6,171 bases of DNA from Clostridium sp. (GTDB lineage: Bacteria > Bacillota > Clostridia > Lachnospirales > Lachnospiraceae). Shown in pieces: positions 1 to 4,381 of this stretch; position 1 is the stretch's first letter, and each line of letters opens with the position of its first letter. The DNA is taken from contig SFNH01000110.1 in NCBI GenBank assembly GCA_004554205.1, positions 1 through 6,171 on the forward strand, given 5' to 3'. The notes under the pieces are model-generated. The model was not told the DNA's origin, ran no database searches, and saw only the letters and a program-made list of their open reading frames with translations. The translations under genes and the position numbers were made by a program.

Positions 1-1
1 A

Positions 2-118
2 TCCTCGGGAAGTAAGAGCAGTTCAGGAAGTAAAAGTACATCCTCGGGAAGTAAGAGCAGTTCAGGAATCAAGAGCACGTCCTCGGGCAGTACGAGTTCG
101 TCCTCTAAGAAGAACAGC
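2..118 (+). repeat. 39-bp in-frame tandem repeat (three units)
   Basis: Units lie at 2-40, 41-79 and 80-118. Units 1 and 2 are nearly identical at the DNA level (TCCTCGGGAAGTAAGAGCAG start); unit 3 is diverged but keeps the TCCTCGGG start. Each encodes 13 residues (SSGSKSSSGSKST, SSGSKSSSGIKST, SSGSTSSSSKKNS). More copies may lie upstream of the window. The unit length is a multiple of three, so copy-number change would keep the frame. Confidence 0.85.
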
Positions 119-274
119 TCATCAAAATCCTCCTCCCGTCGCTCACATGATTCGTATGATGACGGTTACGAGGATATCTACGAAAATGGCGACTACGACT
201 GGGACAGATACAAAACGGATCGCGATTATGCAGATGGTGTAGATGACGCAATGGAAGATGATGAGGACTGGTAG
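2..274 (+). CDS. 3' end of an unrecognised protein with Ser-rich repeats and an acidic tail (5' truncated by window)
   Basis: The frame is open from base 2 to the TAG at 272-274, so the start lies outside the window and 90 codons are visible. The visible part has two zones. The first (about residues 1-48) is almost only Ser, Gly, Lys and Thr, built from a 13-residue unit SSGSKSSSGSKST repeated about three times. The second (about 49-90) is rich in Asp, Glu and Tyr and ends in DDAMEDDEDW. Both zones should be disordered. Codon use is ordinary, and the Ser zone ends in a basic patch (SSSRRS) before the acidic tail. I do not recognise a family; similar Tyr/Asp-rich tails ending in DW occur in hypothetical proteins of Clostridia, as far as I recall. 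The function must lie in the missing N-terminal part. The next gene starts 72 bp downstream with its own ribosome binding site. Confidence 0.75.
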   Translation, partial: SSGSKSSSGSKSTSSGSKSSSGIKSTSSGSTSSSSKKNSSSKSSSRRSHDSYDDGYEDIYENGDYDWDRYKTDRDYADGVDDAMEDDEDW

Positions 275-346
275 AAAGCGTGATTGCATGAAGTAGAGTT
301 CTTCCGGAGGCGGGATCATAAGAATTGTTAAGACAAAGGAGTATTT

Positions 347-1177
347 ATGCAACATTCGTCTGAGAAACCGTTTTCAATAAAAAATTCTAATTTTTCGCTG
401 GAGCAGATTTATGATTCGGGGCAATGCTTCCGCATGAGCAGGCTGCCGGAGAACCGCTATCAGGTGATCGCCCACGGAAAAAGGCTGGAGCTTAGACAGA
501 GCGGAGAGGAAGTGGAATTTTTCTGTACGGAGCGGGAGTACGAGGAAATCTGGAAGCATTACTTTGATCTGGAGACGGACTACGGCGCATTTATAGAAAA
601 GATCGGCGTCCGGGACAGATATCTGACGGCCGCGGCGCAGTTTGGCAGCGGCATCCGCATACTGAATCAGGATCTGTGGGAAATGATCATCACATTCATC
701 ATCTCACAGCAGAACAATATCAAGCGGATTCGGAAATGTATCGAGACTATCTGCCGCGAGTATGGAACAGAGCGGGACGGCTTTTTTGATTTCCCGACGC
801 CGGAGGCGCTCGCGGCGTCAACTGAGGAGGAGCTGCGGGCCTGTGGACTGGGCTACCGGAGCCGCTATCTTGCCGGGACAGCCGGGATGATCGCGGCGGA
901 GCCGGAGCGGCTGGAGCGATTGAAGACCATGCGCTATCAGGGAGCGCGGGAGGAGCTTTTAACGCTTCCGGGAATCGGCGGGAAAGTGGCGGATTGCGTC
1001 TGCCTGTTCGGGCTGCACCATTTAGACGCATTTCCCGTGGACACCCACATTCGTCAGGCGCTTGAGCGCCGCTACCCGAAGGGCTTTCCCATGCGGCGCT
1101 ACAGCGGCTGCCGGGGAGTGATGCAGCAATACATCTTTTATTATGATCTGCACGGAGGAGATCAGGAAGCGCCCTAG
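347..1177 (+). CDS. ogg: 8-oxoguanine DNA glycosylase / AP lyase, Ogg1 family
   Basis: Base-excision repair enzyme of 276 aa that removes 8-oxoguanine from DNA and can nick the resulting abasic site. The N-terminal domain carries the family's SGQCFR motif (residues 24-29). The central helical part has ISQQNNIKRI (119-128), matching the SxxNNIxRI stretch of eukaryotic OGG1 that meets the damaged strand. The helix-hairpin-helix is LPGIGGKVADCVCL (207-220), followed by FPVDTHI (229-235). By analogy with human OGG1, Lys213 is the Schiff-base nucleophile and Asp232 the catalytic acid; both are present. The C-terminal QQYIFYY (260-266) is also typical. The ATG at 347 has AAGGAG at 336-341, 5 nt upstream. 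Length is normal for the family, so the gene looks intact. It stands alone, converging on bioY. The main alternative, an AlkA-type alkyladenine glycosylase, is disfavoured because the Lys of the GxGxKVAD motif is kept. Confidence 0.92.
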   Translation: MQHSSEKPFSIKNSNFSLEQIYDSGQCFRMSRLPENRYQVIAHGKRLELRQSGEEVEFFCTEREYEEIWKHYFDLETDYGAFIEKIGVRDRYLTAAAQFGSGIRILNQDLWEMIITFIISQQNNIKRIRKCIETICREYGTERDGFFDFPTPEALAASTEEELRACGLGYRSRYLAGTAGMIAAEPERLERLKTMRYQGAREELLTLPGIGGKVADCVCLFGLHHLDAFPVDTHIRQALERRYPKGFPMRRYSGCRGVMQQYIFYYDLHGGDQEAP

Positions 1178-1185
1178 AGCCTCCG

Positions 1186-1201
1186 GGGAATCGCAATTCC
1201 C
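1186..1201. terminator. Short hairpin between convergent ogg and bioY (weak terminator candidate)
   Basis: GGGAAT (1186-1191) pairs with ATTCCC (1196-1201) over a 4-nt loop. It lies 8 bp after the ogg stop codon in the 56-bp gap between two convergent genes. On the plus strand it is followed only by AAATTTATCC and on the minus strand by CGGAGG, so neither side has a true U-tract. It may help end transcription or protect 3' ends, but it is not a canonical intrinsic terminator. Confidence 0.3.
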
Positions 1202-1233
1202 AAATTTATCCGGCTGCATTGACGGGTATGTAT

Positions 1234-1815
1234 TCAGATCCTCAGCATTTTGCGCATGGGGATCCCGACACATACAGCGAGGATTGTGAGAAGGATGTCC
1301 TTCGGGATAAATGCGACGATCGCGTAGGAGAATACCGCCTGCACGGATTTGTCGCCCGCCAGCGCCGCCCACTGAAGCCCGCCGATTGTCTCGGAAATCA
1401 GAAGACCGGTCAGGGAAAGTATGACGGTTAGCGCAAAGCGGAGCCTGCGCTTCTTAACTGCGGGTCGGATGCCGCAGAGCGCGGCCATGATCGGCCATGA
1501 CCAGATATAGCCGCCGGTAAGTCCGGCAAGCCATGCGAGTCCGCCGTGGAAATTTGAAAAAACGGGAAGTCCGACTGCGCCGATCAGCACATAAGTAATC
1601 GTGGCGAGAAGGCCGAGCCGGGAACCCAGTACCACGCCGGTCAAGGCGACGCCGAACATCTGAATGGTGATCGGGACGCCGGTCGGCATGGGGAGAGAAA
1701 TCTGGGAGATGACGGCCAGCACGGCGGCGAACATCCCGCCCGCGACGAGCTCGCGTGTGGTGAAGCGGCAGGCGCTTAAGGCGCGGACTTTCGAGTCTGT
1801 AAATGTGGAATTCAT
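1234..1815 (-). CDS. bioY: Biotin ECF transporter S component BioY
   Basis: Integral membrane protein of 193 aa that binds biotin and, with a shared EcfA/A'/T energizing module, imports it. Hydrophobic segments span the chain, fitting the six-helix S-component fold. BioY hallmarks are PMPTGVPITIQ (42-52) and FSNFHGGLAWLAGLTGGYIW (86-105), the latter the most characteristic motif of the family; the usual Pro of GPTGGY is Leu99 here. PKD (171-173) precedes the last helix. I place the start at the ATG at 1815: AAGAGGA lies about 9 nt upstream, whereas a longer in-frame reading from a GTG at 1878 would begin upstream of the predicted -10 box and so would not be transcribed. No ECF ATPase or T gene is nearby, suggesting a group II ECF system. 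The upstream BirA-type operator supports biotin-dependent control. Confidence 0.94.
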   Translation of the reverse strand: MNSTFTDSKVRALSACRFTTRELVAGGMFAAVLAVISQISLPMPTGVPITIQMFGVALTGVVLGSRLGLLATITYVLIGAVGLPVFSNFHGGLAWLAGLTGGYIWSWPIMAALCGIRPAVKKRRLRFALTVILSLTGLLISETIGGLQWAALAGDKSVQAVFSYAIVAFIPKDILLTILAVCVGIPMRKMLRI

Positions 1816-1868
1816 AATGGCTGTTCCTCTTACATTTATATTTGTGAAGCTTGTGAGTCGATAGGGAG

Positions 1869-1897
1869 AGAATAACACGCGATGAAATATTTGTCAA
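1869..1897 (-). promoter_or_regulatory. bioY promoter
   Basis: Read on the minus strand, a perfect -35 TTGACA (1897-1892) is followed after exactly 17 bp by -10 TATTCT (1874-1869). The predicted start of transcription is near 1862, giving a leader of about 47 nt before the bioY ATG. The -35 lies inside the left half-site of the BirA-like operator. Confidence 0.75.
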
Positions 1898-1922
1898 CCA
1901 TAGAATTGAAAAAGGTTGACAT
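1891..1922. promoter_or_regulatory. BirA-type biotin operator upstream of bioY
   Basis: TTGTCAACC (1891-1899), a 14-bp spacer, then GGTTGACAT (1914-1922): an inverted repeat matching at 8 of 9 positions. This fits the known operator form of DNA-binding (group II) BirA, a pair of TTGTTAACC-like half-sites about 14-16 bp apart. It covers the -35 box of bioY, so a BirA dimer loaded with biotinyl-AMP would block the polymerase. No birA gene is in the window; that this cell's BirA has a DNA-binding domain is inferred from the site. Confidence 0.8.
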
Positions 1923-1973
1923 ATTGGTAACAGTTCAGCCATGCGGCAGATCAAAATAATTTCACAACTGTTC

Positions 1974-2001
1974 TTTACAATCAGGGAAAGTATGTTATAC
2001 T
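1974..2001 (+). promoter_or_regulatory. folT promoter (extended -10)
   Basis: -35 TTTACA (1974-1979), 16-bp spacer, -10 TATACT (1996-2001), preceded by TG at 1993-1994 to form an extended TGnTATACT. Transcription should start near 2008, about 20 nt before the riboswitch P1 stem, giving a folT leader of about 186 nt. Confidence 0.7.
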
Positions 2002-2028
2002 TATTCGGTAAACAGATAAAAAAGAGAA

Positions 2029-2133
2029 GCAGAGTAGGTTTGTGCGCGTCAAGTGTCGGCTGGACGGGGAGTTGTCAGCCGGACGAAAAGAAATGAGGGA
2101 GTTTCTTGCGATGCACAGGCCGCATCCCGCTGC
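2029..2133 (+). ncRNA. Tetrahydrofolate (THF) riboswitch aptamer
   Basis: The order of conserved blocks matches the THF riboswitch as I know it: AGAGTAG (2031-2037), GCGTCAAGTGT (2046-2056), a G-rich loop GGGGAG (2066-2071), ACGAA (2083-2087) and GCATCC (2122-2127). Helices can be traced: P1 GCAG/CTGC (2029-2032 with 2130-2133), P2 TGTGC/GCACA (2041-2045 with 2113-2117), P3 CGGCTG/CAGCCG (2057-2062 with 2076-2081) and P4 AAGAAA/TTTCTT (2088-2093 with 2102-2107). GGGA in the P3 loop (2067-2070) can pair with TCCC (2125-2128), the expected long-range pseudoknot. It lies directly upstream of a folate-transporter S-component gene, the classic target of this class. The core contains a GTG at 2053 that is in frame with folT but belongs to the RNA fold. 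Confidence 0.93.
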
Positions 2134-2188
2134 AAAGAGGATAGAGCACATATCTCCTTTGTAGTACGAGAGGTCTGCAAGGGAGGTA
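2130..2188 (+). promoter_or_regulatory. folT riboswitch expression platform (SD sequestor / anti-sequestor)
   Basis: Two mutually exclusive stems share the middle strand TATCTCCTTTGTAG (2151-2164). State 1: it pairs with CTGCAAGGGAGGTA (2175-2188), a 14-bp stem with G-U pairs that buries the folT Shine-Dalgarno GGGAGG. State 2: it pairs with CTGCAAAGAGGATA (2130-2143), with one A-C mismatch and a few G-U pairs, which frees the Shine-Dalgarno but uses the 3' strand of aptamer P1 (2130-2133). Ligand binding should stabilise P1, prevent state 2 and so favour sequestration. The predicted logic is translational OFF with folate. No U-tract follows either stem, so transcription termination is unlikely. 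Confidence 0.8.
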
Positions 2189-2193
2189 TTTTT

Positions 2194-2754
2194 ATGAAGA
2201 AATTTGCAGCTTTGTTTACCGATTCCTACCGTGAGCTTAAAAAAGTGCGGACGGTCACAGTGATGGCGATGTTTGCCGCGATTTCTGTGGTGCTCGGGTA
2301 TTTTACGGTCGCGGTCGGTGACTACATCAAGATCGGATTTGCCAGTGTCGTCAACCAGTTCGTGTACTTTCTGTTCGGGCCGGTGGCAGGCGGGATTTTC
2401 GGAGGCGCGCTGGACGTCCTGAAATATTTTATTAAGCCGACCGGGGCGTTTTTCCCCGGCTTTACCTTTGGGGCGATGGTGGCGGGGGTGCTGTACGGCT
2501 GTTTCTTTTATAAAAGACCCATCACGTTGTGGCGGGTTTTCGCGGCGGAGTTCACGGTTGCCATCATCTGCAACGTACTGCTCGGGACACTGTGGCTGAG
2601 TATGCTGTACGGGAAGGCGTTTATGGCGCTGCTTCCCATGCGGATCGTGAAGAACCTGATCTCATGCCCGGTGAACTCCCTGCTTTTTTACACGGTCGGA
2701 AAGACAATGGAGAGAACGGGCGCGTTCCGTGTCCTTAAAGGGGCTACTTTTTGA
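2194..2754 (+). CDS. folT: Folate ECF transporter S component FolT
   Basis: Membrane protein of 186 aa that captures folates for import through a shared ECF energizing module. The N-terminal segment carries the arm region YRELKKVRTVTVMAMFAA (12-29), followed by several hydrophobic segments including FGPVAGGIFGGALDVLKYFI (61-80). The conserved folate-binding stretch is MRIVKNLISCPVNSLL (149-164), with Arg150, Lys153, Asn154 and Pro159, matching the RxxKN...P motif of FolT. I place the start at the ATG at 2194 because GGGAGG (2181-2186) lies 7 nt upstream; the longer reading from GTG 2053 begins inside the riboswitch core. The gene has a THF riboswitch leader, which supports folate rather than another vitamin as substrate. 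Its stop overlaps the 3' end of the convergent alarmone-synthetase gene by 11 bp. Confidence 0.93.
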   Translation: MKKFAALFTDSYRELKKVRTVTVMAMFAAISVVLGYFTVAVGDYIKIGFASVVNQFVYFLFGPVAGGIFGGALDVLKYFIKPTGAFFPGFTFGAMVAGVLYGCFFYKRPITLWRVFAAEFTVAIICNVLLGTLWLSMLYGKAFMALLPMRIVKNLISCPVNSLLFYTVGKTMERTGAFRVLKGATF

Positions 2755-3454
2755 TTGTTCCGCCCTGTGCCTCGATGTTTTTGCGAATTTTGAGCATGCG
2801 CTGGTCGGTTTCGGCGATGACCTCCGCGCACTGGCGCAGCTCTTCGCTGATCTCATCGGCATCGACACCTAAATCCTTCTTGTATTTGAGCTGGTGATCC
2901 AGGCTTGCCCAGAAATCCATCGCGATGGTGCGGATCTGCACCTCCACGCGCATATTCCGCTTCTCGTCGGAGAAGAATACCGGTATTTCCACGATCAGGT
3001 GATAGCTGCGGTAGCCGTTCGGTTTTGGGTTTTTGATGTAATCCTTGACGGCGATTACGGTGACGTCGTCCTGGCTTATCAGCATATTGGCGACAGCGTA
3101 AATGTCGTCCACGAAGGAGCAGATCACGCGGATGCCTGCCACGTCGTTTAAATGCTCCATCACGGATTCCAGCGAGACGGGGAATCCCTGCCGGGTCAGC
3201 TTCTCCACGATGCTCAACGGCTTTTTCACCCGGGATTTGATCATCTCAATGGGATTTCTCTGGTTCCTCACGGAGAGTTCGTCGTTGAGTACCTCCAGCT
3301 TGGTTTTCACCTCGCGGATCGCACAGGTATACATCATCATCATCGCCTGAAATTCTTTCGCCTGGCTGATCAGGGCGTCCGGCACCTGCACAAGATTTGG
3401 AACGTTGACAACGGATTGTACGAGCTCGCTGTTCGGGTTCATGTTCATATTCAT
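2744..3454 (-). CDS. Small alarmone synthetase, RelP/RelQ-type (p)ppGpp synthetase
   Basis: Soluble single-domain enzyme of 236 aa expected to transfer pyrophosphate from ATP to GDP or GTP, making the stringent-response alarmones. The RelA/SpoT synthetase domain covers about residues 66-192: NPIEMIKSRVKKPLSIVEKL (67-86) for nucleotide binding, DVAGIRVIC (104-112) with the Mg-binding Asp104, KDYIKNPKPNGYRSYH (137-152) and EVQIRTIAMDFWASLDHQLKYK (171-192) with Glu171. No HD hydrolase, TGS or ACT domains are present, so it is a small alarmone synthetase. The KDYI..PKPNGYRS and IRTIAMDFWASLDH stretches look closer to RelP/YwaC than RelQ/YjbM from memory. The Met-rich start (MNMNMNPN) is placed at the ATG at 3454, with AGAGGTG 5 nt upstream; a longer reading from TTG 3517 would begin inside the inserted palindromic element. 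The promoter lies beyond that element. Confidence 0.92.
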   Translation of the reverse strand: MNMNMNPNSELVQSVVNVPNLVQVPDALISQAKEFQAMMMMYTCAIREVKTKLEVLNDELSVRNQRNPIEMIKSRVKKPLSIVEKLTRQGFPVSLESVMEHLNDVAGIRVICSFVDDIYAVANMLISQDDVTVIAVKDYIKNPKPNGYRSYHLIVEIPVFFSDEKRNMRVEVQIRTIAMDFWASLDHQLKYKKDLGVDADEISEELRQCAEVIAETDQRMLKIRKNIEAQGGTIKK

Positions 3455-3484
3455 GGGGACACCTCTCGTAAATATTCTATTTTC

Positions 3485-3616
3485 GTAACTGTTCAGTACC
3501 CTCACAGTTACGGGCAAAAATCCATGAAAATTGCCTTCGGCAATGGGATTTTTGCCTGTTTCCGCCGCGTTTTCTTACGGTCAGCGCAGTAAATGCGCAG
3601 ACCTACTGAACAGTTA
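3485..3616. mobile_element. MITE-like palindromic insertion with terminal inverted repeats and target-site duplication
   Basis: The ends are TAACTGTTCAGTA (3486-3498) and its exact reverse complement TACTGAACAGTTA (3604-3616). Exact copies of TCTATTTTC flank the unit at 3476-3484 and 3617-3625, as expected of a 9-bp target-site duplication. If the borders are moved by one base it becomes an 8-bp duplication with 14-bp ends differing only in the outermost base. Inside are GGCAAAAATCC (3513-3523) paired with GGATTTTTGCC (3546-3556), enclosing ATTGCC/GGCAAT (3530-3535, 3539-3544); GGTC-A-GCGCA (3579-3588) paired with TGCGC-A-GACC (3594-3603); and GTAACTG/CAGTTAC (3485-3491, 3505-3511). No coding capacity is apparent. 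Removing the unit and one duplicate rebuilds a normal short leader for the alarmone-synthetase gene. The source transposase family cannot be named. Confidence 0.8.
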
Positions 3617-3625
3617 TCTATTTTC

Positions 3626-3653
3626 ATTATAGCAGATTTCGACAGGAAAACAA
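3626..3653 (-). promoter_or_regulatory. Promoter of the alarmone-synthetase gene (extended -10)
   Basis: On the minus strand, -35 TTGTTT (3653-3648), 16-bp spacer, then a perfect -10 TATAAT (3631-3626) preceded by TGC as an extended -10. Transcription should start near 3619, which is 2-3 nt before the inserted palindromic element. The present leader would be about 165 nt, against about 24 nt without the insertion. Confidence 0.72.
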
Positions 3654-3693
3654 GAAAATTGTGAGGGGCTTTTCAGACGGCGCGTGCTTTCGA

Positions 3694-4161
3694 TCATCCC
3701 CGGAGCGTGGCAATCAGGCGTTTGGGTTTTTCCAGCAGGGACAGGGCATCCAGAATGCTTCCGGTGCAGATATCCGCGGAAGTGATCAGAGCGGAACAGG
3801 CGCCTTCTTCTGCCATTACAGCGATGGAAAGAGCGCTTTCTTTGCACATCAGGCAGTCGTTGCGTCCATTCCCGATGGAGACGCAGTGATCGGCGCCGAG
3901 GGAGCGGACGATGGAGAGCTTCGACTCCATGGCGGAACCACATGGGAAGGTTTTGATCGTCAGCGGGAGTCCGTCGCACATGGCCTTTGCGGTACCGTGG
4001 GTGTCTGCTGTCAGAACGTAAACAGAGAAAAACCCGGAGAGCCGCCGAAGCGCCTCCTTCACCTCCTCGGAAATGCTTCCGTCCAGAGCGATGGTGCCGT
4101 TATAGTCGAGGACGAGGTAGTCAAGCTCCAGATCCCTGTAGCCGGGGATTGTGATTTTCAT
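3694..4161 (-). CDS. HAD-superfamily protein resembling soluble P-type-ATPase-like phosphatases (COG4087 type)
   Basis: Small cytoplasmic protein of 155 aa with the HAD core and no obvious cap domain or membrane segment. Motif I is LDYNGTIALDG (18-28): the nucleophile Asp19 is kept, but the usual second Asp is Asn21, as in P-type ATPases (DKTGT) and a family of their soluble relatives. Motif II is LTADT (50-54), the motif III Lys is probably Lys81, and motif IV is GNGRND (97-102) with Asp102. The end, ILDALSLLEKPKRLIATLR (136-154), matches my memory of the COG4087 'soluble P-type ATPase' group. Substrate unknown; loss of the second Asp, the usual acid/base for phosphatases, makes a standard phosphatase role uncertain. 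The start is the ATG at 4161 with AGGAGG (4175-4170) 8 nt upstream. It is transcribed divergently from pstS and upstream of the alarmone-synthetase gene, which has its own promoter. Confidence 0.85.
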   Translation of the reverse strand: MKITIPGYRDLELDYLVLDYNGTIALDGSISEEVKEALRRLSGFFSVYVLTADTHGTAKAMCDGLPLTIKTFPCGSAMESKLSIVRSLGADHCVSIGNGRNDCLMCKESALSIAVMAEEGACSALITSADICTGSILDALSLLEKPKRLIATLRG

Positions 4162-4198
4162 TGGGATTTCCTCCTGCCTGAGAATGAAATTTGTAGAT

Positions 4199-4227
4199 AT
4201 TGTAGCATGATTTTATTCTGATGTCAT
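4199..4227 (-). promoter_or_regulatory. Promoter of the HAD-family gene
   Basis: On the minus strand, -35 ATGACA (4227-4222), 17-bp spacer, -10 TACAAT (4204-4199) with TGC in front (extended -10). Transcription should start near 4192, about 31 nt before the ATG at 4161. The -35 lies inside the perfect palindrome TGATGTCATCA (4219-4229). Confidence 0.6.
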
Positions 4228-4283
4228 CACTCGAGACAGATAGATTTTACAAATAACTGATGATTTTGTATCAGAAATTTATA

Positions 4284-4313
4284 TTGGATTTTTTTGCTCC
4301 GATGAATTATACT
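4284..4313 (+). promoter_or_regulatory. Probable pstS promoter
   Basis: -35-like TTGGAT (4284-4289), 18-bp spacer and -10 TATACT (4308-4313). Transcription would start near 4320, giving a leader of about 60 nt. A hairpin TCTCAA/TTGAGA (4335-4340 with 4348-4353) lies in that leader before the Shine-Dalgarno GGAGG (4370-4374). The imperfect -35 fits an activated promoter, as expected of a phosphate-starvation gene, but I see no clear repeated PhoP/PhoB box. A half-palindrome CTGAT-N8-ATCAG (4257-4274) lies just upstream. Confidence 0.5.
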
Positions 4314-4381
4314 CTAAAATATTTCAGTAGGGAATCTCAACGATATTTTGAGAGACCGATACATTCAATGGAGGAGAGAAA

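Noticed and set aside
2..118. Tandem repeats considered as a CRISPR array.
   Set aside because: Units are contiguous and in frame, with no unique spacers and a period of exactly 13 codons.
747..1196. A 149-residue open frame antisense to the glycosylase gene.
   Set aside because: Arg/Pro/Ala-rich composition typical of a shadow frame; the opposite strand encodes a full Ogg1-family protein with catalytic residues.
1816..1878. A longer bioY reading from GTG 1878 on the minus strand.
   Set aside because: The predicted -10 box (1869-1874) lies within its first codons, so the mRNA would start downstream of it; the ATG at 1815 has its own Shine-Dalgarno.
1916..1944. A plus-strand promoter starting with TTGACA at 1916-1921.
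   Set aside because: No acceptable -10 at 16-18 bp (CCATGC at 17); the TTGACA there is the right half of the BirA operator.
1929..1972. AACAGTT (1929-1935) and AACTGTT (1966-1972) inverted repeat, resembling the ends of the inserted palindrome.
   Set aside because: Only 7 bp, no flanking duplication and no shared interior; likely chance.
2053..2193. A longer folT reading starting at GTG 2053 (47 extra residues).
   Set aside because: It starts inside the conserved core of the THF riboswitch and lacks a ribosome binding site; the ATG at 2194 has GGGAGG at good spacing and gives a normal FolT N-terminus.
3455..3517. A longer alarmone-synthetase reading from TTG 3517.
   Set aside because: Its first codons lie in the inserted palindromic element, there is no ribosome binding site, and the ATG at 3454 is preceded by AGAGGTG.
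3661..4221. A 186-residue open frame antisense to the HAD gene.
   Set aside because: The minus strand has ordered HAD motifs and an AGGAGG site; this frame shows no family features.
4246..4262. TTTACA (4246-4251) as the start of a PhoP/PhoB box for pstS.
   Set aside because: No second TTTACA-like repeat at the expected 11-bp step, so the box cannot be supported.
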